Below, in pieces: positions 7,410 to 16,141 of a DNA stretch of 64,000 nt. Within the stretch, counting starts at the first letter, position 1; each line of letters starts with the position of its first letter. Under the pieces are notes generated by a model. It did no database searches, was not told the DNA's origin, and saw only the letters and a list, made by a program, of their open reading frames with translations. Source of the DNA: Tamaricihabitans halophyticus (GTDB lineage: Bacteria; Actinomycetota; Actinomycetes; Mycobacteriales; Pseudonocardiaceae); NCBI RefSeq assembly GCF_004340875.1, contig NZ_SLXQ01000001.1, positions 1 to 64,000 of the forward strand, read 5' to 3'. The translations under genes and the position numbers were made by a program.

Positions 7410-8663
7410 ATGCGCGTGTTGATGTTGTCCTGGGAGTACCCGCCGGTAGTCGTCGGTGGTCTGAGCAGGCATGTGCAAGCGCTTGCGCGCTATCTTGCCC
7501 GCCAGGGCAACGAGGTTGTGGTGCTGTGCAGGCACACCGCCGGAACCGATGCGCAGACCCATCCGACCACCGATGCCGTCGCGGACGGCGTGCGGATCAT
7601 CCGGGTCGCCGAGGATCCCGCACACCTACTGTTCGAGCGGGATCTGGTGGCCTGGACGCTGGCCATGGGGCACGCGATGGTCCGCGCGGGCAATTCGCTG
7701 ATCGCCAACTGGCGTCCGGATGTCGTACACGCGCACGACTGGCTCGTCGCGCATCCGGCGATCGCGCTTGCCGAGGCCGCGCATGTGCCGCTGGTGAGCA
7801 CCTTGCACGCCACCGAAGCCGGTAGGCACAGCGGCTGGCTCTCGCATCCGCTGAATCAGCAGGTGCACTCGGTGGAATGGTGGCTGGCCAACCGCGCGGA
7901 CGAGGTGATCACCTGCTCGGCCGCGATGCGCGCCGAGGTCGCACAGCTGTTCGAGCTCAGCGAGGACGATATTCACGTCATCCACAACGGGATCGAACAC
8001 ACCGACTGGGAAGTGCCGCAGGATGAGGTGGCCGCGATGCGGGCGCGGCACGGCAGGGGAACCGCGCCGCTACTGCTGTTCTTCGGTCGACTCGAGTACG
8101 AGAAAGGTGTGCAGGACCTGCTCACCGCGCTACCCCGGATCCGGCGCAGCCATCCGGGCACCCGGCTGGTGGTGGCCGGCGAAGGCCGGCACCTGAACGA
8201 GCTGGTTGACCAGGCACGCCGCGCGAAGCTGCTGCGCTCGGTGGATTTCGTCGGCCATCTGCCGGATCACACGCTGTCCGCGGTGGTCGCCGCGGCCGAC
8301 GCGGTCGTGCTGCCCAGCCGGTACGAACCGTTCGGCATCGTGGCGCTGGAGACAGCGGCGGCCCAGACGCCACTGGTCTCGTCCACCGCCGGCGGGCTCG
8401 GCGAGGTCGTGCGGCACGGCCGCACCGGATTGGCCTTCGCGCCCGGCGATGTGGCTGGCCTTGCCTCGGCGGTTCGCGAGGTGCTTGACGACCCGGAGGC
8501 GGCGGCCGGGCGTGCGCGGCTGGCGAAAAGCCGGCTGCGCGATGATTTCGACTGGACCGGCATCGCGGTCGCCACCGAGGCCGTCTATCGCCGAACCTGG
8601 CTGCGCCCACATCCACCGCTTGGCCGGCCCAAGATCGCCACCGGGAACGCCTTCGGCCCGTGA
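7410..8663 (+). CDS. GT4 glycosyltransferase, alpha-1,4-glucan elongating (Rv3032-like)
   Basis: A 417-residue GT-B enzyme. MLSWEYPPVVVGGLSRHV at the N terminus is the glycogen-synthase-like donor-loop region, HAHDWLVAHPA follows, HNGIEHTDW and the E-x7-E motif in SRYEPFGIVALE mark the nucleotide-sugar site. Length is close to Rv3032 (414 residues). Together with the methyltransferase and GH57 enzyme it would build and elongate the glucan chain of a methylglucose polysaccharide. The ATG chosen matches the family N terminus; the frame is open further upstream but not convincingly coding. Confidence 0.9.
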   Translation: MRVLMLSWEYPPVVVGGLSRHVQALARYLARQGNEVVVLCRHTAGTDAQTHPTTDAVADGVRIIRVAEDPAHLLFERDLVAWTLAMGHAMVRAGNSLIANWRPDVVHAHDWLVAHPAIALAEAAHVPLVSTLHATEAGRHSGWLSHPLNQQVHSVEWWLANRADEVITCSAAMRAEVAQLFELSEDDIHVIHNGIEHTDWEVPQDEVAAMRARHGRGTAPLLLFFGRLEYEKGVQDLLTALPRIRRSHPGTRLVVAGEGRHLNELVDQARRAKLLRSVDFVGHLPDHTLSAVVAAADAVVLPSRYEPFGIVALETAAAQTPLVSSTAGGLGEVVRHGRTGLAFAPGDVAGLASAVREVLDDPEAAAGRARLAKSRLRDDFDWTGIAVATEAVYRRTWLRPHPPLGRPKIATGNAFGP

Positions 8664-8679
8664 CGGCGCTCGGCGACAG

Positions 8680-9642
8680 CTAGCGTGCGCGCCTGCGCCG
8701 CGCGCGGAACAGCGCCCGCGTCCCCGCGATGGCTACCGCTACGCCGCCCGCGAGGGCACCGACCACCCTGGATAGTTCGACAGCGCGGGTGACGTGCCCG
8801 GAGTCGGGATTGCGTCCATCGCCGAGCACCGGCCGGTCCTCGACCCCGTGCCGGTAGTTCGTTCGACCGCCGAGCCGCACCGAAAGCGCCCCGGCGAAGG
8901 CGGCCTCCACCTGCCCCGCGTTCGGGCTCGGATGCGCGGCCGCATCGCGCCGCCAGGCATCCCACGCGCCGCGCGCGGAACCACCGACCACCGGGGCCGC
9001 GCTGACGGTCAGCGCCGCGGACAACCGCGCGGGCAACAGGTTGACCAGATCGTCCAGTCGCGCTGCCGCCCAGCCGAAGCGGAGATAACGCGGCGAGCGG
9101 TGCCCGACCATCGCGTCCAATGTGTTCACCGCGCGGTAGCCGAGCACACCGGGAACTCCGGCGACGGCACCCCAGAACAGTGGGCCGACTACCGCGTCCG
9201 AGGTGTTCTCCGCGACCGACTCCACCGAAGCCCGCGCCAGACCTCGGTTGTCCAGTGCGTTCGGATCTCTACCGCACAGATTGGGTAGCCGATCCCGTGC
9301 CGCGTCCAGTTCGCCGGCATCCAGCTCCCTGCCCATCGCGGTGCCTTCGGCGGCGAGACTCGCGCCGCCAAGCGCCACCCAGGTGGCCAGCGCGGTGCTG
9401 ACGGCCTGCCCGACGGGGCTGTGCCTGGTCAACCGCTCCACGGCCAGCCCACCGGCGATGGGCAGGCTGGTGAGCACCACCGCGTATCCGGCACCGACCA
9501 GCCGGTTATCCCGGTAACCCGCGCGTTCCGCGGCCTGTGCCATCCGCCCGAACGCACTCACCGGGTGCCAGCGGCGTGGATCACCGAGCGCGGTATCCGC
9601 CGCGACGCCGAGCAACAGTCCCATGGCGCGTCCCGCGCTCAC
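8680..9642 (-). CDS. cbiB: Adenosylcobinamide-phosphate synthase
   Basis: A 320-residue membrane protein of the CbiB/CobD family, which attaches aminopropanol (phosphate) to adenosylcobyric acid in cobalamin synthesis. Seen motifs: DPRRWHPVSAFGRM near the N terminus, SVAENTSDAVVGPLFW, AVNTLDAMVGHRS and the HPSPNAGQVEAAFAGAL block. Several hydrophobic helices. GTG start at 9642; an ATG 18 bases further in is possible. No other cobalamin gene is in the window. It ends 16 bases from the convergent GT4 gene. Confidence 0.93.
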   Translation of the reverse strand: MSAGRAMGLLLGVAADTALGDPRRWHPVSAFGRMAQAAERAGYRDNRLVGAGYAVVLTSLPIAGGLAVERLTRHSPVGQAVSTALATWVALGGASLAAEGTAMGRELDAGELDAARDRLPNLCGRDPNALDNRGLARASVESVAENTSDAVVGPLFWGAVAGVPGVLGYRAVNTLDAMVGHRSPRYLRFGWAAARLDDLVNLLPARLSAALTVSAAPVVGGSARGAWDAWRRDAAAHPSPNAGQVEAAFAGALSVRLGGRTNYRHGVEDRPVLGDGRNPDSGHVTRAVELSRVVGALAGGVAVAIAGTRALFRARRRRAR

Positions 9643-9791
9643 CCGAGGCTCCGTTCCGCAGTCCGTTTTGGTACCGCGAGGTTATCGCGCCCACAACTGC
9701 CCCGAGCACCGAGACCCGACGTACGGAGGGTTACCGAGTACCACGAAACCCGTTAACCTCGGTGGCTCGCTCGACAGCGAGGAGGCAGCAG

Positions 9792-11168
9792 ATGTCCACC
9801 AGACGACGGCACAAGGCCCTCGCCATCGCCACCGCCCTGCTCATCGCGGGTGGCCTCGGCGCGCTCACCCCCGCGGCGGCTGGCCAGCAAGCCACCCCGG
9901 AAGCCGATGGCCCTGGTATCTACCGGGTCCACGACGCCGCGGATCGGGCCGATGAGCTGCAGGGCGCCGGCTTCGATCTGGTTGAGGACCGCGCTGGCGA
10001 TGACCTCTTCGTGGTCGGTGATGCCGCCGAATCGGATCGGCTCCGCAGGGCCGGATTCGCCAATTCGCTCGAAGAAACCGTGCGGGCTCCCGGCGGCGGG
10101 CAGCGAGCGAACAACCAGGACACCTATTACGGCGGGTACCACACACCGGCGGCGCAGTACGCGCACCTGGACGAGGTCGCCGCGGCGCATCCGGAACTGA
10201 CCAAACTGGAAACATACGGTGAGTCCTGGCGCAAGACGACGGGTAACGGCGGTCACGATCTGCGTGCCATCTGCATCACCAAGCTCGCCGAAGGGGATTG
10301 CGCACGCGACCCGAACGCCCCGAAGCCACGGTTCTTCCTGATGGCGCAGGCACATGCCAGGGAGATCGCCACTGGCGAGGTCGCCTACCAGTGGATCGAC
10401 CACCTGGTGAACTCCTATGGCTCGGATGACGCGATCACCAAACTCCTTGACACCACGGAGATCTGGGTCGTTCCAGTAGCGAATCCGGACGGGGTGGACA
10501 TCGTCGCGCAGGGCGGCGACAACCCGGTGCTGCACCGGAAGAACGCGAACGACACGAACGGCGCCGACTGCACCGGCGGCGAGAACAGTCAGATCGGCAT
10601 TGATCTGAACCGGAACAACGACAGCTACTGGGGCGAGAGCGGGGTCTCGCAGAACCCGTGTGACCAGACGTATCTCGGCCCGAAGGCCAACTCCGAAGTG
10701 GAGAACACCGCACTACAGGGCCTGCTCACCGACCTGTACCCGGATAAGCGGGATGACGGTGACTCCGCGGCCGCGCCGGCGGACACCACCGGTGTGTTCA
10801 TCACCCTGCACAGCGTCGCCGGCATGGTGCTGTTCCCCTGGGGGCACGACAGCGCGGTGCAGACCGGTAACGACGAGGGGCTGCGCAGGCTGGGTGGCGA
10901 ACTCGGCGATATTCTCGGTTACCAGTCCGGCCAACCAGGCGAGCTACTTTACGACGCGTCCGGCGCGCATGAGGACTGGCTCTACGACAAGCTCGGCGTG
11001 CCCGGTTTCACCATCGAACTGGGCGATGTGGACAGTGGATCGTGCAACGGTTTCCTGCCGGAATACTCGTGTGCCACCGACTACTACTGGCCACAGTTCA
11101 AGCCGGCGTTGCTGCACGCGGCACAGCGCGCGGCCGCGCCGTACCAGGCGCCGAGCGAGCAACGTTAG
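9792..11168 (+). CDS. Secreted M14 zinc carboxypeptidase
   Basis: A 458-residue protein with a signal peptide (basic MSTRRRHK, hydrophobic ALAIATALLIAGGLGAL, then TPAAAG). The M14 domain begins near residue 115 (YYGGYHTPAAQYAHLDEVAA). Zinc ligands are in AHAREIATGE (His and Glu), the GIDLNRNN motif provides substrate Arg/Asn, the third ligand is the His of FITLHSVAG, and the catalytic Glu is in FTIELGD. GGAGG lies seven bases before the ATG. It probably trims extracellular peptides. Its stop overlaps the stop of the convergent GntR gene by three bases. Confidence 0.9.
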   Translation: MSTRRRHKALAIATALLIAGGLGALTPAAAGQQATPEADGPGIYRVHDAADRADELQGAGFDLVEDRAGDDLFVVGDAAESDRLRRAGFANSLEETVRAPGGGQRANNQDTYYGGYHTPAAQYAHLDEVAAAHPELTKLETYGESWRKTTGNGGHDLRAICITKLAEGDCARDPNAPKPRFFLMAQAHAREIATGEVAYQWIDHLVNSYGSDDAITKLLDTTEIWVVPVANPDGVDIVAQGGDNPVLHRKNANDTNGADCTGGENSQIGIDLNRNNDSYWGESGVSQNPCDQTYLGPKANSEVENTALQGLLTDLYPDKRDDGDSAAAPADTTGVFITLHSVAGMVLFPWGHDSAVQTGNDEGLRRLGGELGDILGYQSGQPGELLYDASGAHEDWLYDKLGVPGFTIELGDVDSGSCNGFLPEYSCATDYYWPQFKPALLHAAQRAAAPYQAPSEQR

Positions 11169-11866
11169 CCAGTTTGGCCGGCGAGCAGGTCGGTCATCTC
11201 GATCAGGGCCTGGTCGGCGATTGCCGTCATGGCTCGCTCGGCCCGGTCCGCCTCGCCGCAGCTGATCGCTTCGGCCACCTCGGTGTGCCAACGAACCGCG
11301 TCCGGCAACGGCTCGTCCGGCATCAGGTGATAGTGCGTTCGTCCACTGAGGACTTCCGCGACAACCTCGTGTAGCTGCTGGAACATCGGGTTGTTCGAGG
11401 CCGCGAGCACCGTGCGGTGGAAGTCGATATCGTGCGCGAGAAACGCGGTTAGGTCACGTGATTTCGCGGTGCTCACCATGCGCATCGCGACACCGATCAA
11501 CTCGCCACACTGCTCCGCGGTCGCCCGCTGCGCGGCGAGCCGAGCGGCCATCGGTTCGATAGCGCCGCGCAGCTCGGCAAGGGACCGCAGCTGGTCCAGC
11601 CGGCCGTCGCCGGCCAGCCGCCAGCGAATCAGCTGCGGGTTGTAGGCATCCCAGTTCGCGCTGGGTTGCACGGTGATCCCGACTCGCCTGCGCGCGGCCA
11701 CCATACCCATCGATTCGAGCACCCGAACCACCTCGCGCACCACGGTGCGCGATACCCCCAGCCATTCGGCCAGTTCCTCGCTGCGCAGTACCTGGCCCCG
11801 CGAATATGCCCCGGTCACGATCGCGCCACCGAGGCGGTCGAGCGCATCGCCGGAAATGCCCTGCAT
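11165..11866 (-). CDS. gntR: GntR/FadR-type transcriptional repressor of gluconate genes
   Basis: A 233-residue regulator. The winged helix covers about residues 5-65 (LRSEELAEWLGVSRTVVREVVRVLE) and the FCD ligand domain the rest, with the metal-binding DIDFHRTVLAAS and RTHYHLMP segments. ATG at 11866 follows AAGGAAGG at good distance; an in-frame ATG at 11887 has no such site. It is divergent from gntK-gntP, and two identical-type operator sites lie between them, so I infer it represses the gluconate genes and probably itself. Confidence 0.88.
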   Translation of the reverse strand: MQGISGDALDRLGGAIVTGAYSRGQVLRSEELAEWLGVSRTVVREVVRVLESMGMVAARRRVGITVQPSANWDAYNPQLIRWRLAGDGRLDQLRSLAELRGAIEPMAARLAAQRATAEQCGELIGVAMRMVSTAKSRDLTAFLAHDIDFHRTVLAASNNPMFQQLHEVVAEVLSGRTHYHLMPDEPLPDAVRWHTEVAEAISCGEADRAERAMTAIADQALIEMTDLLAGQTG

Positions 11867-11915
11867 ATCCACCTTCCTTGGGCGCATGCCCGAGCACGAG
11901 CCAAGATCATCTAAA

Positions 11916-11959
11916 AAGTACGACTAATTTTGACATAACTCTTGAATAAGTACTACTAA
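11916..11959. promoter_or_regulatory. Two GntR operators and the gntK promoter
   Basis: Two copies of TTAGT(A/C)GTACTT (minus-strand reading) lie at 11948-11959 and 11916-11927, exactly 32 bases apart. Each has the GT-N3-AC core expected for FadR-type GntR regulators. A good plus-strand promoter sits between: TTGACA at 11930-11935 and TACTAA at 11954-11959 with an 18-base spacer, so the right site covers the -10 element and the left site lies just upstream of the -35. The arrangement supports direct repression. Confidence 0.7.
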
Positions 11960-12009
11960 ATACGCTTCACTTGTCGCCGCCGGGCAACAGACGCCAGCGG
12001 GAGGACGCC

Positions 12010-12540
12010 GTGCCGCACGCGACCGAGACGGTCATCGTGGTGATGGGCGTATCCGGGTCCGGCAAATCGACCGTGGCGACACTACTGGCGGAACGGCTGA
12101 ACGTGCCGTTCGCGGAAGCCGACGAGTTTCACCCACCGGCGAACATCGCCAAGATGCGCGGCGGCCACCCACTCACCGATGAGGACCGCTGGCCGTGGCT
12201 ACGCGCGCTGGCCGGCTGGATCAGCGAGCGTGGCATGCGGGACGGCGGCGTGGTCACCTGCTCGGCGTTGAAACGCGAGTACCGGCGGTTGCTGATCGAC
12301 GCCTCGGCCGATGTCTGGTTTCTGCACCTGGCCGGCGACCGAAAGTTGATCGCGGACCGGATGCGACACCGCAGTGGACATTTCATGCCACCCGAGCTGC
12401 TCGATTCGCAGCTCGCCGATCTGGAACCGCTGCAGCCAGGAGAACCGGGCATGGTCGCCGATCTCGCGGCGAGCCCGGGACAGATCGTGACGGACGCGCT
12501 GGACGCGCTTACCGCTCGGGCGAAGGAGACAGACCAATGA
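12010..12540 (+). CDS. gntK: Gluconokinase
   Basis: A 176-residue kinase that phosphorylates gluconate to 6-phosphogluconate. The P-loop GVSGSGKST is near residue 14, followed by FAEADEFHPPANIAKMRGGHPLTD (here seen in two parts), the LID-type CSALKREYRR and LIADRMRHRSGHFMP substrate region typical of GntK. GTG at 12010 has GGGAGG seven bases upstream; a TTG at 11971 would also be open. It overlaps gntP by four bases (ATGA). Confidence 0.94.
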   Translation: MPHATETVIVVMGVSGSGKSTVATLLAERLNVPFAEADEFHPPANIAKMRGGHPLTDEDRWPWLRALAGWISERGMRDGGVVTCSALKREYRRLLIDASADVWFLHLAGDRKLIADRMRHRSGHFMPPELLDSQLADLEPLQPGEPGMVADLAASPGQIVTDALDALTARAKETDQ

Positions 12541-13898
12541 CCCTCGCCGCCCCGGCCGAGATCAACGAATGGCAGCTGACCGGCGCCACCTTGCTTGGTA
12601 TCGCGGTGCTGGTCGTGCTGATCACGAAATTCAAACTGCACCCTTTTCTGGCGCTGATTCTCGGCTCCGGGGTGATCGGGCTGGTCGCCGGGATGCCGGT
12701 GGACATGCTGGTGGAGAGCTTCACGGCCGGGTTGGGCGAGACAATCGCCGGGGTCGGGGCGCTGATCGCGCTTGGTGCGATGCTCGGCAAGCTGCTCGCC
12801 GATTCGGGTGGAGCGGATCAGATCGTGGACACGATCCTGACCAAGGCGCGCGGTCGGGGCCTGCCCTGGGCGCTTGCCGGCGTTGCCGCGCTGATCGGTT
12901 TGCCGATGTTCTTCGAGATCGGCCTGGTGATGCTGGTTCCGGTGGTGCTGCTGATCGTGCGGCGCAGCGGGCAACCGATGATGCGGCTGGCGATCCCCGC
13001 GCTCGCTGGGCTTTCCGTGTTGCACGGGTTGGTCCCACCGCATCCCGGGCCGCTCGTGGCCGTGGACGCGTTGAATGCCGATCTCGGGTTGACGCTTGGC
13101 CTCGGCATTCTGGTCGCTATCCCCACGGTTGCGATCGCTGGGCCGATGTTCTCGGTTCTCGCGGCGAAGTGGGTCGATGCGGCACCGCCCGATGCGCTCG
13201 TTCCTGAGTCCAAAGAGGATGATTCCACGCGGCGGCCCAGTTTTGCCGCGACGCTGTTCACGGTGCTGCTGCCGGTCGTGCTCATGCTCGGCAAGGCGAT
13301 CGCCGCGATGCTGCTCGACGAGCAGGACACGGTACGCAGGGTACTGGACTTCGTGGGTGACCCGCTGGTCGCGTTGCTTGCCGCGGTACTGGTCGGCATG
13401 TTCACCCTTGGCCGTGGGGCTGGCTTCGGGCTCAGCAGGATCGACCGGTCCATCGCCGATTCGCTGCTGCCCATTGGCGGCCTGGTGTTGATCGTCGGTG
13501 CCGGCGGCGGGCTCAAGCAGATCCTGGTGGACGCGGGTTTCGCGGACCTGATCGTGGGGCTGTCCCAGGACGCGAACATCGATCCGCTACTGCTTGGTTG
13601 GCTGATCGCGGTGGCGATCCGGCTGGCGACCGGTTCGGCGACGGTCGCGACGATCTCGGCGTCCGGCATGGTCGTACAGCTCACCGCCGGAATGGATCCG
13701 TTGCACACGTCACTGCTGGCGCTGGCCATTGGCGCCGGATCGCTGTTCTTCTCGCATGTCAACGATTCCGGGTTCTGGCTCGTCAAGGAGTACTTCGGGC
13801 TTTCCGTCGGGCAGACCATCAAGACCTGGTCAGTGATGGAGACCCTGATCTCGGTCGTCGGGCTGGCAATCATCCTGCCGATCGGCTGGCTCTTCTAA
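12537..13898 (+). CDS. gntP: Gluconate:H+ symporter
   Basis: A 453-residue membrane protein of the GntP family with about 12-14 hydrophobic helices. Diagnostic blocks are the TAGLGETIAGVGALIALGAM segment, GLPMFFEIGLVML, the LHGLVPPHPGPL motif, the RLATGSATVATI motif and the FFSHVNDSGFWLVKEYF block near the end. Coupled to gntK by overlap, it imports gluconate for the kinase. Regulated by the divergent GntR through the sites at 11916-11959. Confidence 0.95.
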   Translation: MTLAAPAEINEWQLTGATLLGIAVLVVLITKFKLHPFLALILGSGVIGLVAGMPVDMLVESFTAGLGETIAGVGALIALGAMLGKLLADSGGADQIVDTILTKARGRGLPWALAGVAALIGLPMFFEIGLVMLVPVVLLIVRRSGQPMMRLAIPALAGLSVLHGLVPPHPGPLVAVDALNADLGLTLGLGILVAIPTVAIAGPMFSVLAAKWVDAAPPDALVPESKEDDSTRRPSFAATLFTVLLPVVLMLGKAIAAMLLDEQDTVRRVLDFVGDPLVALLAAVLVGMFTLGRGAGFGLSRIDRSIADSLLPIGGLVLIVGAGGGLKQILVDAGFADLIVGLSQDANIDPLLLGWLIAVAIRLATGSATVATISASGMVVQLTAGMDPLHTSLLALAIGAGSLFFSHVNDSGFWLVKEYFGLSVGQTIKTWSVMETLISVVGLAIILPIGWLF

Positions 13899-13915
13899 CA
13901 CCGCCTACCCGATAA

Positions 13916-13944
13916 CGCGCTAACCCTAAAGAACGCGGTCACCG
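13916..13944 (+). repeat. Dispersed intergenic repeat, copy B
   Basis: CGCGCTAACCCTAAAGAACG followed by CGGTCACCG. Copy D at 23655-23685 matches it closely (CGCTAACC(C/T)TAAAGAACGCG(G/A)TCAC). It lies after gntP, where transcription from both sides would end. Confidence 0.55.
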
Positions 13945-14244
13945 TGGACTCGTCTGCGCGGCGCGACACTCCCCACAAACCTCGAACCGAACGAGAAGAT
14001 CCTCCTGGGAAACGTCCCACGCCGGAGAGCAGACCACACCACACAGAGCCCGCCAACCACGCTGCACACCAGACACCCCCGGCTGAAACCCATGACCATC
14101 GGGGATCCAATGCGCAAGCTTCGGACCAACCCGCGAAACCATCCATTGCCGACTACCAAAAGGCGACTCCTCCGGCCACGGCTCAACCCTACTCAACACA
14201 TCCGGATAGCCCGGATAAACCATCCAACGCGGAACTCGGCACAC
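13939..14244 (-). CDS. Possible small Trp- and Cys-rich protein
   Basis: A candidate 101-residue gene. GTG at 14244 has GAGG eight bases upstream. Codon third positions are almost all G or T, unlike the G/C pattern of nearby genes, yet the product looks protein-like: VYPGYPDVLSRVEPWPEE, AHWIPDGHGFQPGV, and a C-terminal VCGECRAA. It follows the second XRE/DUF5753 gene by 88 bases on the same strand and could be a further member of that operon. I do not recognise a family. The opposite strand is also open but less convincing. Confidence 0.4.
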   Translation of the reverse strand: MCRVPRWMVYPGYPDVLSRVEPWPEESPFGSRQWMVSRVGPKLAHWIPDGHGFQPGVSGVQRGWRALCGVVCSPAWDVSQEDLLVRFEVCGECRAAQTSPR

Positions 14245-14332
14245 AGCGATCACCTCAAACTGTCATAAGAATGGAATTTATTTGCGCAGCAAAACATAAA
14301 CTGCACGATTCAAGTCGAGCACTATAAGAACA

Positions 14333-15154
14333 TCAAGATAAGGTCATATAGTCTTGTCGTGCCCGCGCTATTATCTCGCGCGCTTCGTCACCAAACGAGA
14401 CATACGAGTCCAGCTCAGCCCAATGATTTTCGTAGCTTCCGACTTCCGTGGCGTCGGTAACCAGCGCAGTCGCCGTCTGTGTACCAAATAAGACAGCACG
14501 TGAGTCGTATATCTCGAACGAGTGCAGCAACGGGACGAACACCGGTGTCGTCCACGGAACAACGCCTATGTCGATGTTATCTCGCCGTGACTCTTCGATG
14601 ATGCGATCCAGCTGAGCGATCATTACTGCGCTGCCGCCCATATTCCATCGAACGGCACCTTCGGCGAGAACAAAAGTGAAGTGGCGATCCGTATCAAGGA
14701 GCTGTTGCCGAGACACGCGGGCGGCCACCGTGCGATCCAGATCTTCGGCGGCTAGCGAATCACCGAACAGCGCGCGCATATAAGATTCCGTCTGTAGCAA
14801 CCCTTGAATCATCAGGGCGCCGACGCTTCGAATCCGCTCGGCAGACTCCTCTACGCGTCCAATTCGTTCCTGAAGTAGCCAGCCACCACGTTCGAGCTCG
14901 ACCTGGGCAGAAATGCGGGTTTCGCTCAGTTCATGCGCCATCCGAACAAGCCTGCGCCGAACGCTAGCCGGCGCGTCGTAGGCAAGACACAACGCTTCAA
15001 CTTGTTGCACGGTAGGCATGAATGCACCGGTCTCCGTGCGGGATACCTTGGATTGAGTCAGGCCGGCCCGCTTGGCCGCGGCGGCGCCCGATAGTCCCGC
15101 CGCCTTACGGAGTGATCGCAAGGTGGCGGACAGCGAGTTCTCCGGCTCCCTCAT
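14333..15154 (-). CDS. XRE-family regulator with DUF5753 domain (module copy 2)
   Basis: A 273-residue homologue of the regulator at 230-1069. The helix-turn-helix is LSGAAAAKRAGLTQSKVSRT at about residues 19-38. The DUF5753 region starts with IRSVGALMIQGLLQTESYMR and continues through a VAARVSRQQLL helix and GVVPWTTPVFVPLLHSFEIY. ATG start with AAGGG six bases upstream, 15 bases after the DUF6879 gene. Codon use includes more A/T-ending codons than the core genes, consistent with horizontal acquisition. Confidence 0.88.
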   Translation of the reverse strand: MREPENSLSATLRSLRKAAGLSGAAAAKRAGLTQSKVSRTETGAFMPTVQQVEALCLAYDAPASVRRRLVRMAHELSETRISAQVELERGGWLLQERIGRVEESAERIRSVGALMIQGLLQTESYMRALFGDSLAAEDLDRTVAARVSRQQLLDTDRHFTFVLAEGAVRWNMGGSAVMIAQLDRIIEESRRDNIDIGVVPWTTPVFVPLLHSFEIYDSRAVLFGTQTATALVTDATEVGSYENHWAELDSYVSFGDEAREIIARARQDYMTLS

Positions 15155-15169
15155 CCAATCCCTTCTGGC

Positions 15170-15712
15170 TCATGTCGAACTGACCCGCCAGTACTGCGGG
15201 TGATGCAGCCAGTACTCGGCGAAATCCACACCTGCCGTCCACGCCGCGTCCCGCGCCGCTGTGTACTGCGGCAACAGTTCCGGCTCCGCGATTGTAGCCC
15301 CACGAAACGCACCATCAGACATGTAGTGCATGAGCAACAGGTGCTCGTCACCAATGAGCCAGAAATCCTTGTTGACCACCTCTGGAGGCTTGGCGCGCTC
15401 GGTCACATCCAATATACGAATGCGCTCACCGGCAGCAGCGTTGTACGCGTAGCCCCATTCGAATTGGTACCGTAAGTAGTCCGTGAGCGGCGAGCTAACG
15501 ACGTGCACGCGATAAGTAATAAGGCCCCGGGATACCTCATCACGAATGACGTCCGGCCACGTTTTGTTTACTGGCTCCGCTTCACCCGCCAGATACCTAA
15601 GATAGTCGTCACCATCTGAATCTACTGAGTATTGCGACAGGGTCTCTAGCCGGAACAGAGTGCTAACAAAGTGCCGGTCAATGTACTCACCGAGCTGATC
15701 TTCATCAAGCAT
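15170..15712 (-). CDS. DUF6879 family protein (module copy 2)
   Basis: A 180-residue protein starting MLDEDQLGEYIDRHF. The family blocks are present in order: LITYRVHVVSSPLTDYLRYQ, AAAGERIRIL, DFWLIGDEHLLLMHY and a final AWTAGVDFAEYWLHHPQYW. The ATG lies eight bases inside the upstream small gene, so the two are translationally coupled. Function unknown; the strict gene order with an XRE/DUF5753 protein is the same as in copy 1. Confidence 0.8.
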   Translation of the reverse strand: MLDEDQLGEYIDRHFVSTLFRLETLSQYSVDSDGDDYLRYLAGEAEPVNKTWPDVIRDEVSRGLITYRVHVVSSPLTDYLRYQFEWGYAYNAAAGERIRILDVTERAKPPEVVNKDFWLIGDEHLLLMHYMSDGAFRGATIAEPELLPQYTAARDAAWTAGVDFAEYWLHHPQYWRVSST

Positions 15713-16046
15713 GGAGCCCTGCCAGTTCCGGCAATCGTGACGTTTTGATCTCGACCGCTGACTCACCAGTTGGCAGATCGAGCTCAGCCAGCACCACCGG
15801 ATCATCCACCTGGTCGCCGCGCAAGAGCACGGACCCGTATCCGGTGAAGCGGATGTCCGCGCAAGCAGCTCGCCCGGCCAATTCAGGCAACAATCTCAAC
15901 GGAACCTCAACCACGCCTTGTTGCGGTGTCCCACAATCACCAGGTACTTCGTAGCCTTGGATGACATACGTACCACGATCGCTGATGTTGATATTGGGAC
16001 ACGTTCTGCCGTTGGCACAAGTACTACGTAGTAAGCAGATTCTCAT
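15705..16046 (-). CDS. Small two-repeat partner protein (module copy 2, intact)
   Basis: A 113-residue protein with two related halves: an N-terminal Cys-rich start (MRICLLRSTCANGRTCPN), then SDRGTYVIQGYEVPG and VVEVPLRLLPELAG, and a second half CADIRFTGYGSVLLRGDQVD followed by AVEIKTSRLPELAG. GGGAGG precedes the ATG by four bases. It is the first gene of the module operon and the intact counterpart of the frameshifted gene at 1619-2003. The repeats and Cys residues suggest a small binding protein, but nothing is known. Confidence 0.7.
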   Translation of the reverse strand: MRICLLRSTCANGRTCPNINISDRGTYVIQGYEVPGDCGTPQQGVVEVPLRLLPELAGRAACADIRFTGYGSVLLRGDQVDDPVVLAELDLPTGESAVEIKTSRLPELAGLHA

Positions 16047-16062
16047 CTGACCTCCCGTCTCA

Positions 16063-16088
16063 TTTTATGCATACTAGACTGCATAAAA
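16063..16088. promoter_or_regulatory. Inverted repeat upstream of module copy 2
   Basis: TTTTATGCA, eight spacer bases, then TGCATAAAA: a perfect 9-bp inverted repeat, 17 bases before the small-gene start and within its likely promoter or leader (minus strand CATAAAAT could serve as a -10). It is an obvious candidate operator for the XRE protein of the module. Its low GC stands out from the surroundings. Confidence 0.6.
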
Positions 16089-16141
16089 CACTGACGCAAC
16101 TCGGCCCGCCCGTTGGTCAGCGCGGTCGGGCCGCGCAGCGG

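Noticed and set aside
13944-14327. Plus-strand frame of 127 codons after gntP
   Set aside because: Less protein-like than the minus-strand frame over the same bases and without a good ribosome-binding site.
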